A stretch of DNA of 64,000 nt from Bin5 sp965208965 (GTDB taxonomy: Bacteria; Chloroflexota; Anaerolineae; Caldilineales; Caldilineaceae), in NCBI GenBank assembly GCA_965208965.1, contig OZ242384.1, positions 1,798,001 through 1,862,000 on the forward strand, read 5' to 3'. This document shows, in pieces, positions 35,142 to 43,865 of this stretch. Made by a program: the position numbers and the translations under genes. Below the pieces are notes generated by a model. It ran no database searches and was not told where the DNA came from. It worked only from the letters and a program-made list of their open reading frames with translations. Each line of letters begins with the position of its first letter. Within the stretch, counting starts at the first letter, position 1.

Positions 35142-35316
35142 GCTGTTCTTCTCCTTCTGCATTAACGCGCGGACGCGGTTGTGTTGGCTGTGTGAGCTGC
35201 CTGGAGAGATATCTGTGTTGGATAGGAGATATTGTGCGGTATCCGAAGTGTAATGACAAGTCGGATGAAGAGGCTGGGTCTTTCTTACATGCACCAGAGA
35301 GCATCGAGAGAGGTCA

Positions 35317-35598
35317 TCAACGATCCGCTGCGATGACAAGCCGTGCGTTCAGAGCTTCCAGAACCTGGAACAGAATGTCGATACGGGGATAGCCTTCGTC
35401 TGAGAGAGTCCGTTGAGGAGGTGGCCGTCCTGCGCCATCTACTTCGGAACCGGTAGAAATCCCCTTGGCGCGCGCTACATTTGCCATGGCTTTGGCGAAG
35501 TAGCCCAAGTCGCTTTCGGCCAGCGCTGCATTTAGGTACTCAACTGACGCTTCATCACTATCCAGAAAATCAACCACATCGAGCTTTTTGAGTATCAT
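35317..35598 (-). CDS. Putative addiction-module antidote protein, degenerate
   Basis: Small protein (93 residues) like HigA/DUF-type addiction antidotes that begin with an AxxYLNAAL block: here FLDSDEASVEYLNAALAESD, then YFAKAMANVARAKGIS. In relatives a helix-turn-helix follows; here it reads STGSEVDGAGRPPPQRTLSDEG, with three prolines in the recognition region, so DNA binding is doubtful. The tail DILFQVLEALNARLVI again fits. No RelE-like toxin is seen on either side in 35600-35850. Probably a decaying orphan antidote. Confidence 0.6.
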   Translation of the reverse strand: MILKKLDVVDFLDSDEASVEYLNAALAESDLGYFAKAMANVARAKGISTGSEVDGAGRPPPQRTLSDEGYPRIDILFQVLEALNARLVIAADR

Positions 35599-35853
35599 CG
35601 CGAAATTGAGTGCTCTTCGGGTTCATTGAGGAAAGCTAAAGAGTTACGGATGAATAATTGCCTGGCACGTCAGGCGTTCCTGATTCATCTGTGTAGCAAA
35701 GATCCTCGGGCATCCCCAGCAAAAGAAAGAGCGACTAGGTCGGGGTTAGGCCCCGATATGAGACGCTTGGCGACTCTTCCCAGACGCGCTCAAATCATAC
35801 CATTGAAATCGATGATGTCAAGAGTTTTCGTGTGGAATCTTCTGTCCGCCGCT

Positions 35854-36297
35854 CTAGCCTGACTTGGAGGCCTTGGCCTCTTCGACGAATCTATCGAGAG
35901 GCGTCAAGGCAGCGACCTCGGCGACCAGGTCAAGCGGGATGTCCTCGAGCTTGCGGAAGCGCACGCACGACTTGCCCATGTTGAGCTTTTTGCCCGTGGC
36001 GAGATAGCGCTGCCTGAACCAGTCCGAGACCGATTCGTCGGCGTAGACGCTGGTGAGGTAGAGGGACATGTACTGCTTTTGCGAGGCGAGCGCGATGTAC
36101 ATGAGAGGCTGGCCGTTGTAGGTTTCCGGAAATTCACTGAAAGGGACGACGTAGGAGATCATGCCGAACTGCATCACCTCCTCGTAGCCGTCGGGCAGGT
36201 TGTCGAGTATGACGTCGCGCACGGCGGAGATGGCCTCGCGTCTTTTGGGTTCGAGCTCAGTCAGGTACTCTTCTGGCGTCTTGGCGTCGCTTCGCAT
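35854..36297 (-). CDS. DUF1801 domain protein (YdhG-like)
   Basis: A 147-residue cytoplasmic protein of the YdhG/DUF1801 fold, a structural relative of SHS2-type domains with no known activity. Typical blocks: TPEEYLTELEPKRREAISAVRDVI, GYEEVMQFGMISYVVP, MYIALASQKQYMSLYL, and KLNMGKSCVRFRKLEDIPLDLVAEV. Complete at both ends by comparison with the family. It stands alone on the minus strand next to the divergent DUF6807 gene. Confidence 0.85.
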   Translation of the reverse strand: MRSDAKTPEEYLTELEPKRREAISAVRDVILDNLPDGYEEVMQFGMISYVVPFSEFPETYNGQPLMYIALASQKQYMSLYLTSVYADESVSDWFRQRYLATGKKLNMGKSCVRFRKLEDIPLDLVAEVAALTPLDRFVEEAKASKSG

Positions 36298-36565
36298 CTT
36301 CGGAGTCCCCCGGGAAAGTTCTCAGCCTCATGTCTCTTAGCAAAAACTGCGCCTCAGTCATATCACGGTCAAGAATCGCAAGGCATCGTCGTCTCTGGAA
36401 ACTGACCACTGCCGTTCTTCCATTGTAGCAGGGAGCAGGCGGGCGACAAGTTGGGCGGGGCGCGGATCATTGGGCAGTTTGTTGCGACGGCGGCCAGGGG
36501 TTACAGTTGATTATCCACGAAGTACACAAAGGATCACGATATAGACCGAGGCTGGAGGGATAACC

Positions 36566-37498
36566 ATGACCGAGCAGACCGGATTGCAAAATTTCTCGCT
36601 GGAAGGCGATCAGGTGGCGCTGCCCAAGGGGGCGTGGGCGCAGGCGCACCGGCTGAACGTGCGCTGGCGGGGCCGGGACCTCACCTCACTAAGCCAGGGC
36701 GCGTTTCGCGCCTACCTGTTCCCGGTCTATACGCCGGCCGGCTTCGCCGTGACGAGTGAATCGCCGCTCGACCATCCGCACCACAACTCGCTCTGGATCG
36801 GCGCCGACCACTTCAACTGCTATCTGCCCTATTCCAGCGGCGCGCTGGAGGAGGCCAACTATAACTTCTACGTGAACGACATCTTCCAGGGGCGCGCGCC
36901 GGGGCGTATCCTGGGCGTGGATGTGGAGGCGACGGAGATGGCGGACGACCATCTGCGGCTCGTGCAGACGCTGCACTGGCAGGGCCCCATCGAGTGGGGC
37001 GCGCCGCTGCGGCGCACGCTGGCAGTCGAGACGAGGACGATCGACATCCGGCCCGGCGAGATTGCCAACCTGTTCGACGTCCGCTCGCAGCTGCGCCCGG
37101 CCGAGTGGGACCTGCATGTCGGCCCGACCCGCCACGCCTACTACGGACTGCGCATGACCGAGCCCCTGCGCGTAACAAGCGGAGCGACCATGGTCGATTC
37201 CCAGGGCCGCACCGGGGCCGCCGCCATCAGCGGCCAGGTGTCGGAATGGGTGGACTGTTCCGGCGCCATCGCCGCGGGCAGGCGCGCCGGCGCGGCCCTG
37301 TTCCCCTATGCCAGCGCGCAGGGCTTCCCCTGGTTCGTGGCGGACTGGGGCACTCTGACCGTCAATCCGATGGCGCGCGCAGGGTATCCGCTGAAGCAGG
37401 GCGACGTGCTCGATTTTGCCGTCCGGTTTGTTGTGCACGACGGAGATGCTGACGAGGCGGACGTTGCGGGGATGTGGAAGGCCTTTGCGGCGGGGTAG
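36566..37498 (+). CDS. DUF6807 (PmoA-named) family protein
   Basis: A 310-residue protein of the family labelled methane oxygenase PmoA (DUF6807), a name unrelated to particulate methane monooxygenase. Family marks are the conserved histidine-rich DHPHHNSLWIGADHFN (about 69-84), the PVYTPAGFAVT start of the fold, and RHAYYGLRMTEPL. Members lie next to Gfo/Idh/MocA dehydrogenases in sugar-use clusters, as here, and may bind or process sugars; no activity is established. GAGGGATAACC precedes the ATG. No signal peptide, so cytoplasmic. Confidence 0.83.
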   Translation: MTEQTGLQNFSLEGDQVALPKGAWAQAHRLNVRWRGRDLTSLSQGAFRAYLFPVYTPAGFAVTSESPLDHPHHNSLWIGADHFNCYLPYSSGALEEANYNFYVNDIFQGRAPGRILGVDVEATEMADDHLRLVQTLHWQGPIEWGAPLRRTLAVETRTIDIRPGEIANLFDVRSQLRPAEWDLHVGPTRHAYYGLRMTEPLRVTSGATMVDSQGRTGAAAISGQVSEWVDCSGAIAAGRRAGAALFPYASAQGFPWFVADWGTLTVNPMARAGYPLKQGDVLDFAVRFVVHDGDADEADVAGMWKAFAAG

Positions 37499-37652
37499 CT
37501 CTTGCCTCAAGCAGGATTCTTGGGGATTTCAGGATTGCGGACGGTGCAGACGGCCCGAAGATACCGTCTCGCAAGATCGCCAAGCGGCTGCGGGTCGCGT
37601 CTTTACCGGCGTGCGGGACTCGGACGGCGGGCCGCTTATGAGAAGAGGCTTC

Positions 37653-38471
37653 TCAGACGGGGGCTCGTCGCCTGAATGCAACTGCCAGCGCGAAGATTCC
37701 GCTTGCCACCAGGGTCATGGCAGGACCGGCGGGCAGATTGAAGTGGTAGGAGACGTAAAGCCCGGTCACGGCGGCCGCGGTCCCTAGCAACGCGGCCACC
37801 ACCATCATCGAGACAAAGCGTCTCACCAACAGATAGGCCGTGGCGGCAGGTGTCACCAGCATCGCCATGACAAGAATGACGCCCGCCGCCTGAATTCCGA
37901 TGACGATAACAAGGGCAAGCATGACCAGGAACACGTAGTCGACGATGCTGGTGCGCCTGCCGAGAACCTGGGCCCCCACGGGATCGAAGCTCGCGAACAG
38001 CAGCCAGTGGTGCAGAGCGAACAGCCCCAGGATGACCGCCGCGGTTATCCCAAGCGACACATAGATGCTGGTCGGAGATATGCCCAGAAGCTGCCCCAGG
38101 AGCAGGTCTTCCATATCGACCCGAATCGTCGTTGCAGTCGACAGCATCGCAAGTCCCAGCGCAAACATGGCCGCAAAGAGGATGCCTATGGAGGTATCCG
38201 TGCTGAGGCCGGCGCGCCGGCTCACAATCCTGACCAGCACGGCAACGGCGACGCCTGTTGGGACGGCGGCGATGGCCGGGTTGATGCCCGCGATGAATCC
38301 AAGCACCATCCCCGGCAGCACGGCGTGGGCGAGAGCGTCCCCCATGAAGGCCAGGTTCCTGGTGACAACGTACGCGCCAACCAGCGGACACATCACGCCA
38401 ACAAGCACCGAGCCGATCAGGGCCCTCACCATGAAGCCGTACTCAAGCGGCGCGACAAAGAACTCGATCAC
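37653..38471 (-). CDS. Zinc/manganese ABC transporter permease (ZnuB/MntB type)
   Basis: ABC-3 family membrane permease (272 residues) for Zn, Mn or Fe. Eight or so hydrophobic segments; typical blocks are MVRALIGSVLVGVMCPLVGAYVVTRNLAFMGDALAHAVLPG near the N-terminus and VILVMAMLVTPAATAYLLV late. Its start lies 9 bases after the ATPase gene, forming a tight pair. The substrate-binding subunit is missing apart from a fragment (39233), so the importer may not work unless a binding protein is encoded elsewhere. Confidence 0.9.
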   Translation of the reverse strand: MIEFFVAPLEYGFMVRALIGSVLVGVMCPLVGAYVVTRNLAFMGDALAHAVLPGMVLGFIAGINPAIAAVPTGVAVAVLVRIVSRRAGLSTDTSIGILFAAMFALGLAMLSTATTIRVDMEDLLLGQLLGISPTSIYVSLGITAAVILGLFALHHWLLFASFDPVGAQVLGRRTSIVDYVFLVMLALVIVIGIQAAGVILVMAMLVTPAATAYLLVRRFVSMMVVAALLGTAAAVTGLYVSYHFNLPAGPAMTLVASGIFALAVAFRRRAPV

Positions 38472-38480
38472 GTCCTCTTG

Positions 38481-39236
38481 CTACCGCTCCCCGTCCATCG
38501 CGAGATTCACACCGTGGGCGCCGTACAGCTGCTCCATGACCTCGGACGTAAACACCTCGCCGGGAGGGCCGCAGGCGCACACGCGGCGGTTGAGACACAG
38601 GACCTGGTCGAAGCGACCGGCCAGATTGGTCAGATCGTGGGTCGCCAGCAGGACAATGCGTCCTTCATTGCGCACCGTTTGGAGGACCTCTACGAGGCCC
38701 TCCTGCGCGCCCGCGTCGACGCCGCTGAAGGCCTCATCCAGGAGAAGCACGCTCGCCTCCTGGGTGAGCGCCCTGGCTACGAATACCCGCTGCCTCTGCC
38801 CGCCCGAAAGTTCCGTCATCAGAGCGGAGCGATGGTCCGACAGGCCCACGCGGCACAGGCAGTCGTCGACAAGCTCGCGATCTCTCTTCCCGGGCCGCCG
38901 GCGCCATCCCAGCCGGCAGCAGCGGCCCATCATGACAACGTCCATGGCGGTCACGGGGAACCGCCAGTTGACGTTCTCTCGCTGAGGCACGTAGGCCAGC
39001 GCGCCGTTTCCCTGGTCCACGCGGTGAAGGGTCACCTTCCCCCGGCGGACCGGGAGGAGTCCGGCAATCGCATTGAACAGCGTGCTCTTGCCGGCTCCGT
39101 TCGGTCCTACAACGCCCATCAGCGTCCCCGCGCCTACGTCGAAGCTGACGCCGCTCAGGGCCTTGTGCCCATCGAAATCGACGGTCACGTCCTGAAGCGA
39201 CATTCTCACGGCGTGCGGGTAATGAGCGGTGTTCAT
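38481..39236 (-). CDS. Zinc/manganese ABC transporter ATPase (ZnuC/MntA type)
   Basis: Nucleotide-binding subunit (251 residues) of the metal importer. Walker A GPNGAGKST, Q-loop in YVPQRENVNWRFPVTAMDVV (typical of metal ABC ATPases), signature LSGGQRQRV, Walker B VLLLDEAFSGVD, switch His in LATHDLTNL. Intact. Its ATG overlaps the stop codon of the truncated binding-protein gene by 4 bases (ATGA), showing the ancestral order binding protein, ATPase, permease. Confidence 0.9.
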   Translation of the reverse strand: MNTAHYPHAVRMSLQDVTVDFDGHKALSGVSFDVGAGTLMGVVGPNGAGKSTLFNAIAGLLPVRRGKVTLHRVDQGNGALAYVPQRENVNWRFPVTAMDVVMMGRCCRLGWRRRPGKRDRELVDDCLCRVGLSDHRSALMTELSGGQRQRVFVARALTQEASVLLLDEAFSGVDAGAQEGLVEVLQTVRNEGRIVLLATHDLTNLAGRFDQVLCLNRRVCACGPPGEVFTSEVMEQLYGAHGVNLAMDGER

Positions 39237-39301
39237 TTCAAAGCCTCAACGATGCGTTCCACGTTTGTACGTACCATGCCAAGGTAGGTGTCAGCGCCGG
39301 A
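39233..39301 (-). pseudogene. C-terminal stub of a ZnuA/TroA-like metal-binding protein
   Basis: Read on the minus strand, the last codons give GADTYLGMVRTNVERIVEALK and a stop, which matches the C-terminal helix of metal-binding proteins of the TroA family. The stop overlaps the ATPase start by 4 bases. Upstream in frame the homology ceases and no histidine-rich loop or signal peptide exists, so nearly the whole gene has been lost, with the break close to 39300. Confidence 0.72.
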
Positions 39302-39726
39302 TTCCCGTCGACTTGCATTTTCGCTTCCAGACCACGCCTGCTGACTGTACCATCTTGACGGCGTGACAGAAAATCTCCGTATGCTCCACAACGCTCCTTC
39401 GTCCGTACGCGTCAGCCGCTAACCGCAGTTAGCGCCTGCCCTGATGCCCCATGCACACCTCTCCCCATCCCCACAAGACTCCGGTAGCGCCAGGCCTTGC
39501 CCTCTCTACTCTCTCCTCGCCGTTCTGCCTGCCCTCTCTCCTCACTCCTCTCTACTCTCTCCTCGCCGTTCCCCCTGCCCTTCGTGGACCCTCTGGCTAA
39601 CTTCGGCAACGTAGGAAGTCCAAATTGGGTGCGATTGCCTTGGTGTCTGGAGGGGCGGGTCTTGCCAGCGATGTTGCGATGGTGTAGGGTAGTCCACGGG
39701 CGAAGTACTTTACTTGGAGGCTACTG
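39302..39726. repeat. Low-complexity spacer with a 23-base direct repeat
   Basis: No gene seen. The pyrimidine-rich block 39497-39585 contains a perfect 23-base direct repeat at 39502-39524 and 39548-39570 (begins CTCTCTACTC, ends CTCGCCGTT). Related tracts lie at 33011 and 61455. The repeat sits just beyond the break of the metal-binding-protein gene and just before a toxin-antitoxin group, so it may mark a recombination junction. Confidence 0.6.
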
Positions 39727-39984
39727 ATGAGTCTGAATATCAGCGACGCTGAGACCTGCAGGCTGGCCAATGAATTGGCCAAGTTAACGGGCGAAACCAT
39801 GACTGGCGCGCTTACAACCGCATTACGCGAGCGCCTTGACCGCGAGCGGCGTAAACGGGATGCCACGCTGCTAGCGCAAGAACTGCATGCCATTGGCCGA
39901 CGCTGCGCCGCTCTACTCGCGCCGGGACCGGCTGCCGTCGAGCATGGCAATCTGCTTTACGGCGAGCGAGGCCTGCCCAAATAA
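39727..39984 (+). CDS. vapB: VapB-type antitoxin
   Basis: Small antitoxin of the PSK/Rv0623-like group (85 residues). MSLNISDAETCRLANELAKLTGETMTGALTTALRERLDRE is the typical ribbon-helix-helix-like start, with a C-terminal part rich in basic residues ending GERGLPK. It normally neutralises and represses its PIN-domain toxin VapC, encoded by an overlapping start. Here the overlap is kept but the toxin survives only as a stub, so the antitoxin is an orphan. CTTGGAGG precedes the ATG at good distance. Confidence 0.85.
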   Translation: MSLNISDAETCRLANELAKLTGETMTGALTTALRERLDRERRKRDATLLAQELHAIGRRCAALLAPGPAAVEHGNLLYGERGLPK

Positions 39985-40046
39985 TTCTCGACATCTCGAC
40001 GATCCTGGCCGAATTGTTCGGCGAGCCAGGTACAGAACGCTCACTA
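39981..40046 (+). pseudogene. vapC toxin N-terminal stub
   Basis: Overlapping the vapB stop by 4 bases, the frame starting at ATA (39981) reads IILDISTILAELFGEPGTERSL, which closely matches PIN-domain starts such as MILDTSAILAELFGEPG. The start codon is ATA rather than ATG, the first acidic residue is kept, and homology stops after about 22 codons. The rest of the toxin is absent before MntA at 40109. Confidence 0.75.
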
Positions 40047-40108
40047 TGTAGAGGCGACCGTGATGGCGTGGCCCCGACGCTTGTCTGTGGCCGCAAGGAA
40101 CAGGAACA

Positions 40109-40414
40109 TTGAATCCACACCTGCCGGTATCAGAAACAACACTTGCCTCGTTCTGTGAGAAACACGGCATCAGACGGCTCGCCGTATACGGTTCCGCGCT
40201 GCGAGATGATTTCGGACCCGACAGCGACATTGACCTGTTGGTCGAGTTCGAACCGGACCGTATTCCCGGACTACTGGGCGTCGCCGGCATGGAACTGGCA
40301 CTGTCTGAACTGTTCGCAGGACGCAAAGTCGACCTGAGGACTCCTGAGGACCTGAGTCCCTACTTCCGGCAGAATGTGTTGGACGCAGCTGAAGTTCAAT
40401 ATGCGCGATCATGA
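40109..40414 (+). CDS. mntA: MntA-type nucleotidyltransferase antitoxin
   Basis: Minimal nucleotidyltransferase (101 residues) of the HepT/MntA module; characterised members AMPylate a tyrosine of the HEPN toxin and so silence it. The catalytic pattern GSX10DXD is exact: YGS, ten residues, then DID followed by LLVEF. A later Asp in RKVDLRTPEDL completes the usual triad. TTG start at 40109 has AGGAAC upstream. It overlaps the toxin gene by 14 bases. Confidence 0.9.
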   Translation: MNPHLPVSETTLASFCEKHGIRRLAVYGSALRDDFGPDSDIDLLVEFEPDRIPGLLGVAGMELALSELFAGRKVDLRTPEDLSPYFRQNVLDAAEVQYARS

Positions 40415-40751
40415 CGCCATCCGTCTGCGCCATATGCTCGATGCGGCGCGTGAGGCCATGTCGTTCGCGCGGGGACGGGTGAGGGACGACCTGGAGACAG
40501 ACCGCCAGCTGCTCCTGTCGTTGGTCAAGGAAATTGAAATAATCGGCGAAGCCGCATCCCAGGTAACCGACCCAACCCGTCAGGAACTGGCCGGCATTCC
40601 CTGGAACAGCATAATCGCAATGCGAAACCGGCTCGTCCACGCCTATTTCAGCATCAACCTCGATATCTTGTGGAACACCGTGCAGGAAGATCTGCCGGGC
40701 CTGATCGACCTGCTGGAACGGTCTGTTCCCCCTGAATCCTGTCAAGACTGA
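40401..40751 (+). CDS. hepT: HepT-type HEPN RNase toxin
   Basis: Four-helix HEPN toxin (116 residues from the ATG at 40401, which lies inside the end of mntA). The RNase motif RX4HXY is present as RNRLVHAY, with the Tyr that the MntA partner modifies. Upstream blocks IRLRHMLDAAREAMSF, LLLSLVKEIEIIGEAA and LAGIPWNSIIAM are typical. Intact by length and motifs, so with mntA it should form a working type VII-like toxin-antitoxin pair. Confidence 0.9.
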   Translation: MRDHDAIRLRHMLDAAREAMSFARGRVRDDLETDRQLLLSLVKEIEIIGEAASQVTDPTRQELAGIPWNSIIAMRNRLVHAYFSINLDILWNTVQEDLPGLIDLLERSVPPESCQD

Positions 40752-40977
40752 GTCCCAATCCCGACGCGCCCCACATCAACGTTGCGAACGCCCTTGGCTA
40801 CACGGGTAAAACCCATCTTCTGTCCCGAAAACGCCTGCCCAATACGCAGGTTCTTCAACGTGCTGCGTCCACCGCCGTAGGCAGAGCCACTGCCTGAATC
40901 AGAATCCTCAGGATTTGTGGATAGACAGGATGGCAGGCGATGGCTCGATAACTGTTCAACAGATTTTTTTGTAAAGA

Positions 40978-41496
40978 GTGAAAGGGTGGATTGCAGTGGC
41001 TCGAAATTCCAATGATGCAGCTAGACGCATGATGACGGTCGCTCAGGTCATGGGAAATGGTATCGAACTGAGCTTCGCCGACGGAGCCAGGGGGCTCATT
41101 CCCTACTCCGACCTCCCTGAAATGGGAGAGCGCACAGCGTTATCGACCCTGAACTTGCCCAACCCGTACGAGATGGTCCTGGAGACCACCCAGGGCGAGA
41201 CTGTCGAGATTCCCTGGGACTTCGCCCGCCACTACTGTGACGCCTTCTATCGCCCGGCTGTTGAGGCCATCGCCATGCAGGGCAGGCATACCCTGGGCCA
41301 GCGCATTCGGCGGCTCCGCAGCGCTGCCGGCTTGTCGCAGGATGCGCTTGCCCGTGCGGCAGGAATCGGGCGGGTGACACTGGTGCGGCTGGAAAAAGGC
41401 GAGCAGACGCCGAGGTACAAGACCCTTGCCGCGATTGCCAGGGCGTTGGAGGTTGACGTTCCAGATCTACTGGTTGGACCGGAGCTTCTGCGCTGA
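40978..41496 (+). CDS. DUF2442-like/XRE fusion regulator
   Basis: A 172-residue protein with two parts. Residues 18-85 resemble DUF2442 (GNGIELSFADGARGLIPYSDLPEM, then VEIPWDFARHYCD). Residues 100-165 are an XRE helix-turn-helix (LGQRIRRLRSAAGLSQDALARAAGIGRVTLVRLEKGEQTPRYKTLAAIARAL). DUF2442 proteins often accompany DUF4160 partners; here the HTH is fused directly. The GTG at 40978 is used, but GTG at 40996 or the Met pair at 41029 may be the true start. It lies downstream of MntA-HepT and may regulate genes of this island; that is inference. Confidence 0.72.
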   Translation: MKGWIAVARNSNDAARRMMTVAQVMGNGIELSFADGARGLIPYSDLPEMGERTALSTLNLPNPYEMVLETTQGETVEIPWDFARHYCDAFYRPAVEAIAMQGRHTLGQRIRRLRSAAGLSQDALARAAGIGRVTLVRLEKGEQTPRYKTLAAIARALEVDVPDLLVGPELLR

Positions 41497-41687
41497 TGGC
41501 TGTTGCCGGAAATCCATTGTTGTGCTGTCATGGCGCGGCGAACTGAGCTTGCCGGGACATTGACTGTTCAGAATCATTGAAGTAACCTCTCTGCAATGCC
41601 ATTGCAACCTCTATAGCACTAAGCGCCTCCAGAGGCTGGCTAAGGCCCATCTCCATTCTGTCAGGTTCACATCCTAAGGAGTGCAAA

Positions 41688-43013
41688 ATGGAAGTTCAGG
41701 TGCCTACCCGACGTCAGTTCCTGAAAGCGACGACGCGTGTCGGGGCTACGCTGACCCTTGCGGCTTCGCTATGCCCGCCCGCCCGTCCTGTTCAGGCTTC
41801 CAGCATTTCTCTTCCTCCGGTCTTGCAGGGAAGTGATGTTCTCAGAGATCCTCGCGTTCTTCAGTGGATAGCATCGGGTGTAGGGCCGCTTTGGGTTGCC
41901 GGACGCGTTGTCAACTCCTTCGCCCACAATCTGAATTACGATAACCTGCCCGACAACCTAAAGCACTATTTCCGATGCGCAGGAAGTGAATGTAAAGGTA
42001 TGACAAAAGGAAAGGCAATCTGGGAAACGATACCTGAACAGATTCGCATGGGAGGCGAAAAAGAGATTGAAAGGTTTCTGAAAGGGAAAGACTGGTCGCA
42101 TGACATTCCAAAGAGCGAGGGGGGATCTTCATATCCAGACAATGGAATATTTGAACACACGGAAGAAAACAGGAGGCGAGGCGGTCGCCGAATGAGGCCG
42201 GATGAAATCGATGCTGCCAGAAGAATGATTAGATCTGACATGATCCGTTCAGTTATACGACAGACAACATCCGCAATGGTTAAAGGAGCCTTAGCGGGCG
42301 TCATTATGGGTGGACTGCTATTGTGTTTGGAATGTGGCCTCCAATACGCAGAAGGCAAGGTCACCTGGGAACAGATGGTAAGAAAAATTGTTAGGGCAAG
42401 CGCACTGGCTGGTCTATCTGCCTTCATTATCACTGGCCTGATTGTAGGGTTAGGCATCCTATTTCCTCCCCTGATTCCGATAATGGCACTCGTTCTGTTC
42501 GTGCTTCAGATCGTGTCATTGGTGTTTCTTGCCTACCATGCTGTAAAGATTGCGCAGGGCTGGTGGGAGGTCTTGAAAGACTATGACCTGAAAAACGAGT
42601 TTGTCGGTGTGCTGGAGTCTTTAGAAGACTTCGTCCGCGAGATGATCGACGACACGGACGACAGTATACTCAACGTCGTTTGGGAGTGGATAGAAGGGCT
42701 GGCTCAACGGGTCGGTATTGACAGAGCCTGGGGGATAGCAAGCGGGTTCCTGCAACGTATAGGGATGGAAAGGGCATGGAGTTGGTTCGCGTCTCAAACC
42801 CGTGCGGTCCGAGAACAAGCCTCTGTACTCATGTCATCCCTCAATGCGTGGAACTTCCCCGACTTTGAAATTGATGCGGGTGAAATGCGGGAGGAAATAG
42901 CAAAGGTGATCAATCTTGATTTCAGGGAGGCTCTGGAAACGACTGACCAAATACGGCGCAGCTTGAGAGAGAATCTTGGGAGCGCTGGTCGTGAAGCTTG
43001 GAGGGCCAGTTGA
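41688..43013 (+). CDS. Tat-signal protein with HNH-like motif and membrane helices
   Basis: Not a protein I can name (441 residues). A twin-arginine signal (TRRQFLKATT, then a hydrophobic stretch ending PVQA) implies export in folded form. At 135-166 is DWSHDIPKSEGGSSYPDNGIF with N161-R-R-R-G beyond it: His138, Asn152 and Asn161 match an HNH nuclease finger without zinc cysteines. Three hydrophobic helices follow at about 198-220, 236-258 and 262-284, then an amphipathic C-terminal half with duplicated units (QRVGIDRAWGIAS and QRIGMERAWSWFA). CTAAGGAG precedes the ATG. AT-richer than core genes. Could be an exported nuclease or toxin; no immunity gene is recognised nearby. Confidence 0.5.
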   Translation: MEVQVPTRRQFLKATTRVGATLTLAASLCPPARPVQASSISLPPVLQGSDVLRDPRVLQWIASGVGPLWVAGRVVNSFAHNLNYDNLPDNLKHYFRCAGSECKGMTKGKAIWETIPEQIRMGGEKEIERFLKGKDWSHDIPKSEGGSSYPDNGIFEHTEENRRRGGRRMRPDEIDAARRMIRSDMIRSVIRQTTSAMVKGALAGVIMGGLLLCLECGLQYAEGKVTWEQMVRKIVRASALAGLSAFIITGLIVGLGILFPPLIPIMALVLFVLQIVSLVFLAYHAVKIAQGWWEVLKDYDLKNEFVGVLESLEDFVREMIDDTDDSILNVVWEWIEGLAQRVGIDRAWGIASGFLQRIGMERAWSWFASQTRAVREQASVLMSSLNAWNFPDFEIDAGEMREEIAKVINLDFREALETTDQIRRSLRENLGSAGREAWRAS

Positions 43014-43245
43014 ACAATTTAGTCTGTTCAATCTTGCTTAGCCTCAGAAGCTTGAGCAAGAGCCAAGGCCCATGATGGAACAGTTCCCCGAATTAGAAAA
43101 GTGACATGTTCACTGGCCGAGATATGCTGAAAACGCCCTCGGCTACTTGCAAAATCTCTCTGAAAACTCTTTACCTTGTCCGTATTGTGATTCAGAGATG
43201 GAGATCAGCTCAGTACTCTCAGGCATAACGCAAGGTGAGGACGAC

Positions 43246-43668
43246 ATGAATCCATCAACCAAGAGCCAGACTGTGAGGTTCCGCAGAGCTTTCTGGAAAA
43301 ACTACGCCGAGGTGCAACCAGGAACGCCCAAAGCGGAAAAGTTTCTGACAGGCTACGGTATCTCCAACCCTCGGTACAGGGTCAAGAAAGCTGATCTTTA
43401 CATCAAACAGTGGTTAGGTACGGACACCGTTGGCATATCAGTTGTGGGAAGAAACAGTGAGCCTTCAAGTAAAGTTCGGCAGCGGATCGACCCGTTCCGG
43501 GAGAGTTTTGAGGACGAATTTGAGGATGTAACCTACAACGAAAGCAATTGGTGGTTCATCTCAAGTTTCACGTGCGAAGGGGGAACGCGCAATTTCTGGA
43601 ATTGGGACGAAGCGGCAGCTTGGCTGGAGGAGCGCCGGAGGAGGTACGAGGAGATTCTGAGTCGATGA
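43246..43668 (+). CDS. Hypothetical protein, possibly DUF4268-related
   Basis: A 140-residue protein from the ATG at 43246 (AAGGTGAGG upstream); a TTG at 43147 would add a Cys-containing leader (PCPYCDSEM). The sequence FRRAFWKNYAEVQPG, then YRVKKADLYIKQWLGTDTVGISVV, then ESNWWFISSFTC and WDEAAAWLEERRRRYEEIL has the aromatic spacing of DUF4268 domains, which occur in defence islands and restriction-like proteins, but I recognise it only weakly. It lies between the HNH-like membrane protein and a DUF2971 gene, on the same strand. Confidence 0.5.
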   Translation: MNPSTKSQTVRFRRAFWKNYAEVQPGTPKAEKFLTGYGISNPRYRVKKADLYIKQWLGTDTVGISVVGRNSEPSSKVRQRIDPFRESFEDEFEDVTYNESNWWFISSFTCEGGTRNFWNWDEAAAWLEERRRRYEEILSR

Positions 43669-43865
43669 CCAGCCGTGTGCATGAGGGGTAGGCCTGCGAG
43701 CAGTACGAGGCTGCTGGAGTCCAAACATTGGGACCCACCTTAATCAGCGTGAGTTTTGAGACGGTGGAAACTGTGGAAGGGTTGCCGAAATTAGGGGTTG
43801 GGGAGGCATTACAAAGTTAACTCCAAGACTCTGCTCCTGCTGAACACTTGAAGTGACACAGACCT

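Noticed and set aside
17093..38903. Avoidance of CCCGGG as evidence for an active XcyI-like system
   Set aside because: Sites are present at 17093 and 36309, among others, so no absolute avoidance; a proper count against expectation is needed.
38007..39287. 426-codon plus-strand frame across both metal transporter genes
   Set aside because: It spans two genes with clear ABC motifs on the other strand, which is impossible for a real conserved gene pair.
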